Counted from the stretch's first letter, positions 35,357 to 48,425 are shown. The stretch: 64,000 nt of DNA from Archegozetes longisetosus (GCA_018873245.2 JAEMBT020000005.1:11234001-11298000), one strand, 5' to 3'. Program-made: numbers and translations. Notes: generated from the sequence alone by a model not told the origin.

Positions 35357-35543
35357 TTCTATTTAATAACTTTAAATATTAGCGTTATAACAATATACTT
35401 CAAAATCCTACCGATGTATAATATTTTTACCTCGTTATCTAATGATTCTATGACAGTTATCACAGTTTATATAGCTTAAGAAATATGCGAACACTTAGAC
35501 TCATAAAACAAAAGATAAATCTAACTACCTGGGATAATAATTA

Positions 35544-35546
<3 letters not shown>

Positions 35547-35598
<52 letters not shown>
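35547..35598. repeat. (TC)26 microsatellite
   Basis: Fifty-two bases of uninterrupted TC repeat about 190 bp upstream of the kinase start codon (the gene is on the minus strand, so it reads GA). Length polymorphism is likely. Confidence 0.97.
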
Positions 35599-35600
<2 letters not shown>

Positions 35601-35865
35601 GATTATCGAATAATTTGCTCAAGATTTAACTATTAAATTTGAGGAGACCTGAGCTATATATTTAATTTCATTTTATCTGATAACAGTGTGATTATTTCAC
35701 GTCATTTATGTAGAGTCTAAATCTTACAACTTTCCTAAAAAGCACACATTACTCACTACTTAGAGCACACTCTTTTGTTTGAATCCTTCTTCGATTAATC
35801 ACTGAGTAAGACACATCTCCTTCCTTTACAATCTTTGTTAAACGCCATTTTAACCAAAATTTAAT

Positions 35866-36470
35866 TATTTTTCATGCACAAATGATTATCAATAAAGTTG
35901 AGATTTGTTCTAAAATTATATGCTTTTATTATCTACTGGTCAATCCACATCTCTAAAGCAGTCGGTCACCACAAATTCGTTCGCTTAAAACAAACTAATC
36001 AAAAAATATTATTAAATTAATTTAACATTTAAGTGGTTAAATTAACAAAAAAATTTTGTATATTTAGTTAATATTTTAAAGTTGAATTGTTGAAAATTGC
36101 TGGAAATTAGAATGTGTGCATACATTTTGCAAGTCCATTTTTGTAGTCCATAAAAAAGATTATTTTTGTTTTAAATAAGTTTTATTTAAATGATTAAAAG
36201 TTAATAATTTTTTATGTACAAATGATTATCAATAAAGTTGTAGATTTGTTATAAAATTATGTGCTTTTATTATCTACTGGTGAATCCACATCTCTAAAGC
36301 TGTCGGTCACCACAAATTCTTTCGCTTTAGAGGAAAGTAAAGAAAGAAATATTGATTAAAAACAATTTTACTGATTTAAGGGTTAAATTGGCTAAAAGAT
36401 TGAATTTCTGATATATTGTTTATTTTTTAATATTTTAAAGTTGAATTAATTGATAATTAACGGAAATTAG
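35866..36470. repeat. Direct duplication of about 250 bp (unit offset about 335 bp)
   Basis: The segment containing ATCCACATCTCTAAAGCAGT and CGGTCACCACAAATTCGTTC (35866-36110) recurs at about 36203-36470 as ATCCACATCTCTAAAGCTGT and CGGTCACCACAAATTCTTTC. The copies also share AATATTTTAAAGTTGAATT and CTGGAAATTAG/CGGAAATTAG endings. They are perhaps 80-85% alike. No ORF. It may belong to the decayed Polinton end that follows. Confidence 0.8.
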
Positions 36471-36739
36471 TATTTACATATTTACATTATCACGGTTAAC
36501 AATTATAATAACATTAATTTTGGATACAATGAAATTGATTACACAAGTGATTTAATGAAGTGACTATTAAGTTTTATTAATGCTTTTAAATGTTAGATTT
36601 ATGAAATTTGTTTAATTTAATTATAATTAAGATATTTAACAAATTACGTGCTTGATAATGTTATGGAACACCGGTTGCCGGAAGATGGCGACAGGGGTTC
36701 CATTAGCTCGTTTCAATTTAATTGATTTTCTGTCTTATT

Positions 36740-37004
36740 TAGTACTATTTTATGTTAAACGATGTAAAATAGCTAGATTTCGAGTGTATTTTAGGCTTAA
36801 TTTTACTTTTACACCCTAGAAACTTATACATTACGCCTATGGGAGACCCATTTTTTAGTTTTATGATGTTTTGATGGATTTTACTCATAAAAATTGTGGT
36901 TTTTAAGTGAAATTGGGTGGTTTTAGAGGTTTTTATGCCAGAAAAAAATTAAGTACGAAAAGTAAGAGACTCGTACGCCCCAGCTCCGCCGAATATACAC
37001 TACT
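36740..37004. mobile_element. Decayed terminus of a second, related Polinton
   Basis: The segment ends in ATATACACTACT (36993-37004), the same outer sequence as the right end of the intact terminal repeat. It is preceded by a GTACGAAAAGTAAGAGACTC/GTACGCCCCAGC block corresponding to the repeat's GTACGAAAAGTACGAACTC/GTACT...CCCAG subrepeat. Further in, GTTAAACGATGTAAAATAG resembles the repeat's ATTAAACGATATGAAAAGT. The body of that element is not seen, so this is a solo end or a truncated copy. Confidence 0.7.
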
Positions 37005-37750
37005 AATCCACGTCAAACCACTCGGGAACTAGCTGAAAAACTCGGATGCACAATCTATTCAAGTTTCATGAATTTTGAATAATTAAAGTTTTTGACTTTA
37101 AAAAACGAAAAGACTTATTAGCAAACTCACTAATTATATGATTATAAAATATTTATTATGAATTCAAATATAGTATCTACATTCTATGATCTTCTCTCAG
37201 GTCTTTACAAACAGACATTCCTTGAGAAGTACTCTGTCATCATGACTCTATAGAATTTGTTCATATAGATACATCCCATCGAGTATTGCTCTGAACGCCC
37301 AATAGAAAATCAATATCAACGAAAAATCTGCCTTAGTCACTGTCACAATTGATGTAATATTTATTATATTGAGAACTTATATTCCCTTATGTTTAACAAC
37401 AGTCTATTAAAATAAATTTAGTATTCTTTCTAAAAATTTTATAAAAGATATTAAAGATTTTTAAAAATTCAACTTGTTTAATTAAGATTCGATTTTATCG
37501 AAAGCATTCGTAAAAAGTATTCAACTAAAAACTTTACGGTTCATTATCTCAACTAGAGTCTGATTTTTCAACTTGAAGTGAATTTAATTACGTTGAAAGT
37601 TTGGATCAAGTTTAAAGTTTTTTATGCATTACAACACATTTTTAACTAAATGCAATAGAAGCCAAGAAAATATTGGCTATCATGTTATCTCATTTTTAAT
37701 TTAACAAAATGTTAGAAAATCCTAAAAAGCTCATTTTGCAAACCATACGA
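37005..37750. other. Gene-free interval
   Basis: AT-rich, no recognisable coding or repeat content. Confidence 0.5.
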
Positions 37751-37762
37751 AAAGAAGTATTC

Positions 37763-37975
37763 CTACTCACAAGTTTTCGAAAAATTTATGACCAACACAC
37801 GATTCACAATGTTTATTGATGTATCCGGTACGAGTTTCATTTTCGTATTATATAACGGAACCATCTTCAGTGGTGGGAAAATGCACGACCCTTTATGATT
37901 ACGCATTGCATCAGAACCTCTATAATCCTTATAACAAAAGCAGCCACTTTTCAAAACAGTAGATTTTAAAATGAA
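37763..37975 (-). other. Possible single exon of an unidentified gene
   Basis: An open stretch with protein-like content (SGCFCYKDYRGSDAMRNHKG, PLKMVPLYNTKMKLVPDTS). It is bordered by a possible acceptor AG just upstream of the ATG and a GTGAGT donor at its downstream end (near 37765). Three cysteines would fit a secreted protein. No neighbouring exons were identified and no family is recognised. Confidence 0.3.
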
Positions 37976-38520
37976 CATTACTTATCAAGATTTTCGTTTA
38001 TATTTGAGCAACTGTATTAATAATTTTTACACTTTTTGAATATTTACTAGAAATCGAAAGATATTCACACTTTTACACGTAGTGTTCACTACAAGTGCTA
38101 TAAACTTCACTTACTATTCATAAAGGCCAGTTTCATCAAGACGTTAGGATTCCACTTTTAGGTAATTTTATCATTTTCTCTTTCTTACCCACAGTTCAAT
38201 GAAATCTCTGAAATACTCTCTAAAATATTAAAATTTTAAATTTGATTTTATAAACGCCAGCTCGAAATCTAATCTATTAAATGTAAAGTACAGAATTGTA
38301 AAAGAAGTTCACCAATATCTAAAGTTTTGTATTATTGAAAGTACGAGATTTACTTAAAGTCAAATTATAGACAAAGGTATTCGGTTTTCATTGATGAAAC
38401 TCAATGCATGAATTATGTGAGAGTATAAAAACCAGATAGTTTGTTTCTGATTGGCGTAATTTGAGTGAAATTAGCTACTCAAAGAGTATAAAAGATCTTA
38501 TTTATGTAACTTCTCAAATA

Positions 38521-38596
38521 TTGGGTTGTTAAGAAAGTAATGGCCAAACATATAAAAACTATGTATTTTTTGGCCATTACTTTCTTAACAACCCAA
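38521..38596. mobile_element. 76-bp hairpin MITE with TA target duplication
   Basis: Two perfect 28-bp arms (TTGGGTTGTTAAGAAAGTAA-TGGCC... and its complement) are separated by about 20 bp, with TA on both sides (38519-38520, 38597-38598). The terminus resembles those of mariner elements, so this is probably two mariner ends brought together by internal deletion. Confidence 0.88.
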
Positions 38597-39029
38597 TAAA
38601 CTATATGAATAGGTTTAACCAAAATACAGATGAATGGGAATTATTTCAAAAATCGATTCGTCATTTCATTTTACTTGTTTGAGAATAAAACCTTAAGCAT
38701 TTAAATAAAGTAAACACTAATAATGGTGCTTTAAAGTTGAGCGTGAAATCATGAATATGGAATTGTTTACGTTGCTTAAAATTCAAAACACAATTTTATT
38801 TGAAGTTAACAGTTCTGAACTTAGAATTGATTTTAGAATTAATCTGGACTTACATTAGTTTTATTTCTGAATATGAAAGAATAATTATTAAGACGAAAAC
38901 GTTACTAAAGGTAATGGCTAACGCCTGAAAGGTTTGACGTTCGGGCGACTTCAAAAGCTTAATCCGTCGCCTTAACCTCAATAAGATCAGTAATTAAACC
39001 CACTTTTATAAGTTTATGAGGAATATCAG

Positions 39030-39671
39030 TGAATCAAGAAAAACATGGTAAGCATTTAAATAGGAAATACAAATTTTATAGCTTTAATAAGTTTCTACCT
39101 TTACAAATGTTATGGATATTTCGGTTCACTCCTAACATTACCTATTATTAGATTTTACATAAAAAATCCAGGACAAATGCTTTTATTATAAAAAACAGGT
39201 ATTAAATTATATTACATTAAACAATACTATATTACTTAAAAAAATACCATATTAAATGAAACGTTTAACTAAGGTATTGCAAATTTATATTTCAATCAAA
39301 ATGACTCCAGATTATTAGTAACATTCTTCCAGAACGAAACTGACATTAATCATGACCAGGTTTTTAAGTGATTTGGTGAATCATGAATTTACCAGTATTA
39401 TTGCCGATTATGATTGAGACTACAGATGTTAACTATGTCAACTTGCTACAAATATTGTTCGAAGTGCTTGCGTTTGCTTTGTATATTTACTTCTTGGGGA
39501 ATAGGTATTTTTTATGTTTGGGTCCTATCATTCTTGAGTTGTATTATTTCATCCAATTTTTATAAATTGCTGACTGGAATCAAGCGAACTTTAATTAATA
39601 GTAAAAGTTCAGATGAAATGAGTACTAATAAAATTAGTTCCCAATTTAAAAAAGATTTTATCATAGACTGA
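39030..39671 (+). pseudogene. Gustatory receptor pseudogene fragment
   Basis: Two pieces correspond to the intact receptor downstream. Near 39090-39175 a stretch reading YKCYGYFGSLLTLPIIRFYI matches the KLYGYFGTTLVTTFDLTFLY first-helix region of the neighbour. At 39414-39610 the stretch LRLLCIFTSWGIGIFYVW and NFYKLLTGIKRTLINS matches LRLYIYIAVWAVSFLTW and QFYEILTKMRQTLVQN. The parts between are missing or unreadable, and stops interrupt the frame. It is a tandem-duplicate relic of the gene at 40393. Confidence 0.65.
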
Positions 39672-39870
39672 TCTCTAAACTGTTGAAGTTCAATTTCATT
39701 CTCTAGATGTTTTAGATAATTAAAAAATACAGCACGAATGCTTATTAATTCAATATTTCTTTTATTCATATTGAAGTATACAATCTTTATACTACCAACT
39801 ACTAAATTAAAATTAATGATTTACACTAAAATATATATTATATTATTAAACTGAAAATACATACTTCTAA

Positions 39871-40233
39871 ATGAATATGTCAGAATTTCATAATCTGTTT
39901 TTTTACATTATAGTTAAGTTTTTAATAAATAAAATGAATTTAACAAAGAATATTGAGTTACGAAATAAACTTTTTATTGATCAAATTCAATACAACTTAT
40001 TGTTTATTATCATAAACAATTTTCCAAATGTTTTATTATTCAAATCTATATTTATTAAACACAAAATATTTATGTCAGTAGAAATACATAAACAGATACT
40101 TTTCATGATATACTATTCTCTTATAGAAACCTTATTAAGAAAATTAAAACTACAACTACTTTTATACACAAGTAAAATATTCAAACATAATAGAGTTAAT
40201 AAAAATATTCGACTAAATCCAGAAATAAAGTAA
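39871..40233 (+). other. AT-rich ORF of doubtful status (120 residues)
   Basis: Open frame rich in I, L, K, N and F, lying between the receptor relic and the intact receptor. It could be more of the relic, since chemoreceptors have the same composition, but no specific block lines up with the neighbour. Listed so that its presence is on record, not as a gene call. Confidence 0.2.
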
Positions 40234-40392
40234 TTTCTGTATTTTATATTATGTTATAAGATAAATTGTGTTATTTTCAGATTAAAACTGTTTTTGAAAC
40301 TCACGTGAATAGTCTTCTATTCTGAAAACAAAATACACGCTTAAAAACTACAATATTAATATCCGATCTGACACTACTTATTCTATTAGATA

Positions 40393-43126
40393 ATGCCACT
40401 AATTTTTTCAAAGGCTTCAGTAATGATGAAAGCTTACATTTGGTTTTATCGCATATTTAACATGACGTTCGGAGGAATCGCTATTAGCTCAAATGGTAAA
40501 CTTTATATTAACAAATATCTTAAACTCTACGGATATTTTGGAACTACTTTGGTCACAACATTCGACCTAACATTTTTGTATTTTATTATCAACTCTTCTC
40601 AAATGAGGGCTACTTCAAGTGTTACTTATTTCATGGTATTCACAAACAGAGCATTACAGACCATTCACATTTTTGCAAATCTCTGGTGTCTAAACAGAAA
40701 TGGCTTTCAATTTTTCGAAATTTTTAATCAGTATAAAATTGGGCCGAATAAGAGTTACATCATATTATTTATTATATGGATAATTCATCTTTTGCTACCC
40801 ATCACTAGCACCCTATTGTACGTAATCAACATACCAAGCAAACAGGATAATGATTCACATTCTGACCGATACTACTCTCCAGTATTCATTATCGGAACAT
40901 CTATTTTAAGGTTATATATTTATATAGCTGTCTGGGCTGTATCTTTCCTAACGTGGACTATTTCATTGCAATTCTATGAGATCTTGACTAAAATGAGACA
41001 AACATTAGTTCAAAATCTTAAAGAAAACAAAGGTCTGTCACAATAAATCAGCCATATAATCAAATAATCATACAATAGATTATTTTTCAAACAAATATAA
41101 AAAAGACATTTAGCAAAATAATTAACTGAATACATTATCTTAAAATATAACTTCACTTCAAGTGTTTTGTATTCGATTGCATTTTGAAATTAAAGTTTAG
41201 ATTATTTTAGTTGATGTTCATACCTTTAAAGTATTCGTCTGCTTCTCATAGTCTTTCATCGCAAGAAGCTAAAACTGAACAGAATATGTTATAAAAGTCG
41301 CTTATATCTTGGAATTACTATGCCTAAAATAAATGTATAAAAAGATAAAATATATACTGGAGTGTACAAATAACTTAAAAATAGGCATGTTTGAACTTTT
41401 GAACAAAGGATTAGACTATTTTCTTTTTTACTTTTATCAAAATAATCAACAAAAATATTAGCTATTAACATTTCAAGTTACAGTCATTGAAAATTTTTAC
41501 ATTTTAGTCATTTACTATTATTTGGTATGCCCCCCATTTACTTCAATAATCGATTACAATCTTCGTGGCGATGAATTAATTAAATTAACACAAAGATTAT
41601 TATTATTAAAATTATCCCTCATTTCGCGTCTGCAGTCCTAACAATACCTAAATCCTGCTCTTGATTTGCTTTGCGTCGGCGGCCACTACTCTTAAGCACA
41701 TGCATTAATACAGTTTAATGAAATCTATGAAGGCGTTTATTTACAGTTTTTTTTGTCGCGTCCTATCATTTAAGCAATTTCTTCATCGTCATGATTCTGC
41801 CCATGAAGTAATATTATTAAATTTCTTTCTTTTTCATCAATTGGTTGACCGCTTCTCCACTGTATATTATCAACCAATTCCATTACACAATGTATAACAA
41901 ATTAAGATATATAAGAAAAATAACTTGGAAAACGCCTCAAAATGTGTTTATGTAATAAAACTTAGTTTTGTTTGCAATTGATAGTTTACTTAATGCATTC
42001 ATAAATTATGAAGTTTTGATATCAATTTTTATTTTTGAAGCAAAAAAATGTAAATCTTTATCTTTTCTTATTAAAAAGTTCATACATGCTTATTTTTAAG
42101 TTCACTGTACATCATTTAAGGATAGCATTTATCAACTGTACTGTAGCTCTAAAAATACTCATAGTTATAATGATTAATATTTTAGTTTGGAAAATTTTTG
42201 TTTACAATGTGCAGTATACTTAATGAACTATTAATCTGTGTTTTATTAAATCTTATCTATTGATTCGAGTCATTGATAGTTAAGGTTAAGATTTAATAAT
42301 TTTGAATGAGTCAATTCGGTGCAGTCAATACAGGTTTTACGATACAGTCGATTATTTGATATTAATGCTTTGCACATAAGTATATACCTCTATTTTTCAG
42401 ACATTTATTTGAGGCATAGTACATTAAAATTTCAATTATGCAAAAATGATGTCAAAATTCATTTTATTCTGAACCTGAGAGCATAATCTATTTTATTTTA
42501 AAATACATGTAGATTCAATTAACCACACAGGATATCTTAATTTTCTAGATCTTGAACTCATACAAACGAAGAATATAAAATGGAAAATAGACAGATTTGC
42601 AGAAATGAAGGATAAGTTCATTCAAATTCGGGATGAAGTTAATGAATTAGATCGGTCTCTCTCATTCGCCTTAGTTATTGATATAATCGACACAATGTTC
42701 TCAATCATGTGTAATATCTATGGATTCACTCTATCTCACGATAATACACTCATAAAACAATACTCAAAATCATTTGCACTCAAAAGCATTTCAGCAACCA
42801 TTAAACTAATTATCAATTGTTTCATTAACGGATTACTTCACGAGGAATCTGACAGAATTTATGTTGTTTTAGACAAATTCAGTGCTAGATATCTGGATGA
42901 TCATTATTATAAGGAATTGGTTCTGTTTAAGACCTCTTATAGAGAAACAAATTTTGGTTTTACTATTGGAGGTTTCGCTTCTCTGAGAAAAACAACTCTA
43001 ATTCCGGTATAAGTTATTTTATTAAAAGAAAATCATGTTAAAAATTAATTAATTTTTACTTCGCAGATTTTCACTTTCGTAATGAACTATACAGTTATCT
43101 TAATACAAACTTCTAGACAGTTCTAA
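40393..43126 (+). CDS. Gustatory receptor (seven-transmembrane chemoreceptor), three exons, intact
   Basis: Arthropod gustatory receptors are membrane chemosensory channels with an inside N terminus. Exons 40393-41032, 42549-43006 and 43067-43126 have matching phases (1, then 0) and code for 385 residues, the usual length. Exon 1 holds the first four hydrophobic segments, including YFGTTLVTTFDLTFLYFII and SYIILFIIWIIHLLLPI. Exon 2 starts DLELIQTK and ends in GGFASLRKTTLIP. Exon 3 supplies the last helix, IFTFVMNYTVILIQTS, and the stop; this short C-terminal exon is a hallmark of the family. Intron 1 (41033-42548) contains a Tc1 transposase relic. No frame break. A related pseudogene lies just upstream, so this is a small tandem cluster. 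The ligand cannot be inferred. Confidence 0.92.
41590..41890 (-). pseudogene. Tc1-like transposase N-terminal relic
   Basis: On the minus strand, degenerate reading gives a helix-turn-helix of the type HGQNHDDEEI...GRDKK, then TVNKRLHRFH, SSGRRRKANQEQD and later IVRTADAK, as in Tc1-like transposases where GRRRK forms the GRPR-type hook. Stops and frame breaks are present and the catalytic domain is absent. It sits in the first intron of the gustatory receptor gene. Confidence 0.6.
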
Positions 43127-44039
43127 AGAAAAAGTGATCGATGTTTTAAATTCTAGACTTACTATGAAAAAATATTTATTGTTTTCTGCTAATGAGTAAT
43201 ATTTTATACACTTGTAAGATTTATTTTCACATCTATAGCATAGAGGAATCAAAGTTTTCTAAAACTCTAATTTTTGCAAAATTTACTGCTATCTTTTTGC
43301 TGAGTCAATATAAATACACGTAAGAACTAAGTTTCTACTAAAACTGGTAATGTATTTGATTTTGTATTATTACTGCGTGACCTGCTGTCTAACTTAATTA
43401 AGAATATTAAATTAGATTTACCTTGAGATTTCAAACAATCTATTTTTAAATAAACAATTATGTATCAAAACCTCTATTTCATGATAGCTATGATGTCAAT
43501 TCTCTTTCAAATATTTGATTATTTTTAAGTATTTGATTTCAAATACTTATAAAAAATTGTATAGAAAAAAAATTATTTGATTTTCTTAGCATAAATCTTA
43601 TTCAATATTTTTACCATGGTGAGAAATTATTCTGTTATATGGCTTATCGGGAATACATAGACTGAACAGCAATAGATTCGAAAAACGATTAGACTTAAAT
43701 CTATTCCCACTTTTCTTACATTACTCCTTTCACAACTACGTTTTAGAATAATTGAAGCATAAATTTTAGAAAAAATTTTTTTGGCCGATTTTATCGAAAA
43801 TACTAGATCTCAAAGTTATTTGTTGAGGTATTCTATGTATTAATAAACAGATGATTTCATCCAAACCAACTTTTTTCGCTTAAAAACCTTTTCTCAATAA
43901 AATAAAATTGATAATCGAAGTTATTCAATAGTAAATTTTAATAATGTTAATATTTAATAAGTGTACCGGAAAGTGTGGAGCTTAACCTCTGGGGTACTAT
44001 TAGAAAAATGAGCATTTCAAGGATGAAAAAGTGTAACAA
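43127..44039. other. Gene-free interval
   Basis: AT-rich sequence downstream of the gustatory receptor; no further receptor exons recognised. Confidence 0.5.
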
Positions 44040-44044
44040 ATAGG

Positions 44045-44600
44045 GGAATCCGGGCTAATGAATCTAAAGGATCCCCAACTTCCTACAACCAATTGTGATA
44101 CATCATTGGATTAAGTTAATCAAGCTGAAAATTTTGTTACTACACTTGACCACTTCTGGCCAACTCCCGACAGGAGTAGCTGATACCGCCAAGTGATATA
44201 TCATTGTACTCAGGATGTCGAACTGAGCATTTTGATACCTCATTTGATCAATTATCACAAGTAGTTCTCGAGATATCCATCTTTGTTTGGTTTAGTACCT
44301 AGTAATGGATAAACCTGGATTTCTCGAGTCGTATGCCAAATAAGCCTGATATAAACTAAGGGAGAATAAGTTTGGTGGCGAAGCGACCTAAGCTATTATA
44401 CCTTAGTTTAGATCAGGTTTGGTTTGGGCTACAACTTGGTAAAGCTAGGTTTACCCATTTTCAAAGAGGTTAGGTCTGGGTGGCCAGAAGTGGTCAAGTG
44501 TGGTATCAAAATGTTCAGCTTGATAAACTGAATCCAATGATGTATCACACTTGGGGGTAGGGGGTTGGGAACTCCTTTAGACCCATTAGCCCTGATTGAC
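44045..44600. mobile_element. Foldback element, about 555 bp
   Basis: Outer arms: GGGCTAATGAATCTAAAGGA (44053-44072) is mirrored by a CCTTTAGACCCATTAGCCCT block near 44574-44594. Next inward, GTGATACATCATTGGATTAA is mirrored by AATCCAATGATGTATCACAC, and TGACCACTTCTGGCCA by TGGCCAGAAGTGGTCA. Inner blocks (CTGATATAAACTAAGG with CCTTAGTTTAGATCAGG) also pair. Nearly the whole element is a nested palindrome. No ORF. The bordering duplication is unclear. Confidence 0.8.
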
Positions 44601-44845
44601 CCGAATTAATACCAGTAGCTATCGCACAGAAGATATATTTTTTATGGTGAAAGTAATTACAATAAAACTACGTCTTTATTAGTTAGATGCATATAGGATG
44701 ACCAAGAGTCTAGATTTGAGCTGAATAAACACTTTTACCGTAAATGCTTTATCCTATTAGTAATCCAGTGTATATTGATTCTAAGCTAACGTGTTTTGAT
44801 CTATTGAAATTGCTCATCTTTAATTACTCGTTTAGGACTTTACAA

Positions 44846-45145
44846 TAGTGTTGCAAAAAGAAAATTTCCGGAGAAATTATCTCGAGAAACTTTCTAGAAA
44901 TTTTCTATCACACAAAATTTCTCTTATGAGAAATTTTTTATTTTCTCAGCTCAAAATTATGTTTTAATTGAAATAATGTTTTAATTTAAGTGATATACAA
45001 CATTAGAGACTTTTAAATATTCAAAATATCACTTATTTTGGTTTTGGCATTCAAAATAATCACGGCGTAGAAAAAATAGTCCCGAGAAACTTTCTTGAAA
45101 GTCATTCTCATCATAAAGAAAATTTATAGAAATTTTATATCACTA
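44846..45145. repeat. TAGTGTTG...CACTA palindromic repeat family (copy 2)
   Basis: It starts TAGTGTTGCAAAAAGAAAATTT, ends ATATCACTA, and has interior GAGAAACTTTCTAGAAATTTTC-type repeats like the copies at 9244 and 62570. It is longer than the others because of an AT-rich middle section. Confidence 0.6.
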
Positions 45146-48100
45146 CTTTACAATCATGTTAAAGACAACTTAATAAGCTACTCAATGCTGCAAAATAACA
45201 ATAGAAATTTAATTTTACAGTTGAAATTTCATAGCTTTATACATTCATTGAGCACTGTGAATAAATTTTAAAACTAAGAAAATCTTAAAGAAGGGGCCCT
45301 TCAACGTTTTTTGTCCAGATTTGGGTTCTACGAGACTTGGTCACTCTAGGTGCATAACTGACAGTGAATGTGAAGTTAGAAAATCTAGTAAGAACATTTA
45401 TTACTAGTAAGCTATCGAAAAATTGTGAAATTAATTTTGAAAAGATTATGTTCAATGTTTTTTCGAATACTATTTTTCAGATAACTCCTGTTTAGAGGAT
45501 AATGAATGCAATCATGATCTGAGTTTTCGAGTTATATATTGTGATAACGATTTGATGAGTGGTGATCATGACCATAATTTTCTCTTTAGATGCAGTGTTA
45601 GTGGCTTGCCCTTATTTTTATTCATAATAACATGTAGATTTTCTTAAGTCTTCTAGCATACAAGAAATCAAATTTAAAATTTTCAAACCTTTGATATTCT
45701 TTCAAAATAGAAGTAATTTTTAAATAATTGTGAAGCAATCAGTATTTCATATTTCTAACTGAAGTTATAGTCAAGTTTTTATCAAATGAAATGTAATAAA
45801 TAAAATCATGAAATTTCCATGCTTACTTATTCAGCTTGTTACCGATAAATCAATTAAAAAGATTGTTTAGTTGTTTATTTTTTATAAAGAGTTTGAAAAA
45901 TCTTACAACCTATCAAATTGTTTGTAAAGCACAAGAAAGTTTAAATTTGTTCTTATCCCCACAAGACTGTATCTTTTGATTTAACTTTTAATAATTCAAG
46001 CACTGATAATTAATCCAAAAGGGTATATTGGCCTCCTATCAAATAGTGGTATCCCATTATTAATTGGTCTAGAACAGAACGACGTTGTCTCAAAAGATCG
46101 ACTCCCGAATTGAGTACTTCAGAATCCAAGGTCTAAGAAATTTTGTTACTTGTGAGGTGTCTCCAGCAATAGACTTCAAAAGTAGTCCTAAATGTCAATA
46201 AAGAGTTTACTTTTAATCTTTTATTTATCTTCACCTGCAGTAATCCTACTTTTTCCGTAAATTTCTAACACCTGTTCTCTTGCCTCTTATCTATAAAATC
46301 AAATAAACAAATCATAAAAACAAAATACTTAGCAACCTCACGCATTAGAGGGTCTGACTCATGTCTCACGTATTTAGAAAATTTATTTAAATTTTAATAT
46401 ATATATTAGAAACCAATTTCAAACGAATAATTTCGATTTGTATCATAGAATGCCATGAAAAATTTTAAATACTAAACGATAAACTGTAAAGCAAAATACT
46501 TTTATGTCATTTTTAAAGCTGTCAAAAGTTAGTGGATCCGAAGTTTTCCTTCAAAAATGTATGCGTAAAAGTTTAATAAATATAAAATTGCAATTGCAAA
46601 CAAAATATCTCAAATAAGGAAAAGACAAATTCAAACAAAACTAATCATAAATCAAATTAAAGACTTTAGAGTGTATTATCTCAGATCTGTATGAATTGTG
46701 TTCAAATGAAGAAATAACGGGATGCCGAGAGAAGTCAAATGAGTATTGAATTGGTCAGAGCAAAAATCTGCATAAAGTCTAGCATTGAGTTCCCTGATTA
46801 CATTTCAAAGAATTTCAATTAAAAGCTGCAAAATCTAATAAAAGTACATTTTAAATATAATTAATTATTCGCTAGTAATTGATGTAATTCTCAGCACTAA
46901 AATTGTTTATGTAACTTAAGGGTAAAATTGATTTATCTCGGGAGTTTCATCGAAAAAATCGCTTACTCCCCTCTTTGTATCAAAATCTCACGCAAGTGAC
47001 CCGAACCGAGGTGGTCAGCCTGTGCATAAGTAGTGAAACATAACTTTTAAAAAATTACATCTCATTTTTATAGCTTATTGAATAGAAAGATGAGTTCAGT
47101 TTTCAGGTTGAAACTAGAAATTTATATTATCGATCAAATCGAATAATTATATAATTTCAGAAAAGAATCTTTCAAAAGTATCAGCAAAGTATGAAATAAT
47201 ATAAATATGTTGGTGTCCTTGATCAAATATGAATATTGATTATAGACAAAGAAAATATTAAATCATAACAAACTTTCGTATGAAAATATTTAAGGGTAAT
47301 TTGCTTAGATAAAAAATTTAAAATATGCAAACTTCTCTGAAAAAATGAAATAATTTATTAAATTATTAAATCATAATAATAGTTTTTTCAAACTTGGCTT
47401 TTAACTCTGATTTCTCAAATATTAAGAAAACATTCTATATTTTTAACAAGAAAAGCATTTTTAAAGTCAATTAGTAATTAATTTTGAAATAGAGTTAGGC
47501 ATTTCCATAAAAGATTTACATAAATCTCAGAGTCTTTGCACCTTTAACATTAAAGAACTTAGTACTGAGAATGAAGTTTAATATTATTGTTAACTAAAGA
47601 ACTATTATGTTATTTTCTAGGATATAATAAATTTGGTTTGAACTTGTTATGAAAATAAAATTTGATCCATTAGTACGATATAGTTTCAATCGATAGTTGT
47701 CACTAGTAACTGCTCTCATGCTTTAAAGTAGGCTTGAGCATATCTTAAGTATGTTGTTGCTGTCATTTTTGGAAAAAAAGCACAACGATGACAACTTTCA
47801 TAAATGTGAATTAATCTTCGTATATTATTGATATGAATATAAGTTATTTTTAAAAATTTTAATCCAACTTTTCCTATAAGGTTATTTAAAAATTCGATTG
47901 TCAATAAATTTAAGGGGTTTTAGCATTTTCTTCAAGAGAGAATACAAAGTTGAACTAATGAGTAAACTCAAATTTAAACTACCTTAAGACCTATTTACGA
48001 TATATATATTTCAAATACCTGGCCTTGAATAGAAACTGTCTTATAACATGGTTCTGAGAGTATTTTTGCAATAATGCAATGAATACTGACGTATCATATA

Positions 48101-48425
48101 ATAATTACTCTAATTTACAGTCCTCGTATTTTCTAATTGCTCTAAATACAATATTTCAAGTCAATTTTTTATCTTAAGTCATTATTTTTATCATATCTTG
48201 TAAGTAATTGCATAAATTAGTTGAATAACTCAATTAATTCTTATTTATAAAAAGGAAGATTGTCCTTTAAATATTAGGTATCACTACCTTAATTGTTATC
48301 TTATAAAAAAAATTATAAAATCTTGTATTAGAAAGTAGTGAAACCATTAGAGTAAATAACAATTATTTGATACAAGTTTAAATCTCACGACCTATCGAAG
48401 AAATATTCTTATTAGTTGTTGTTCT
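45146..48425. other. Long gene-free interval
   Basis: About 3.3 kb of AT-rich DNA. I looked for exons on both strands and saw none I could support. The ORF at 47716-47904 (minus) has no protein-like features. No strong repeat was noticed. Confidence 0.5.

Noticed and set aside
47716..47904. Minus-strand ORF of 62 residues in the 45-48 kb interval
   Set aside because: No family resemblance, no splice context, length expected by chance in AT-rich DNA.
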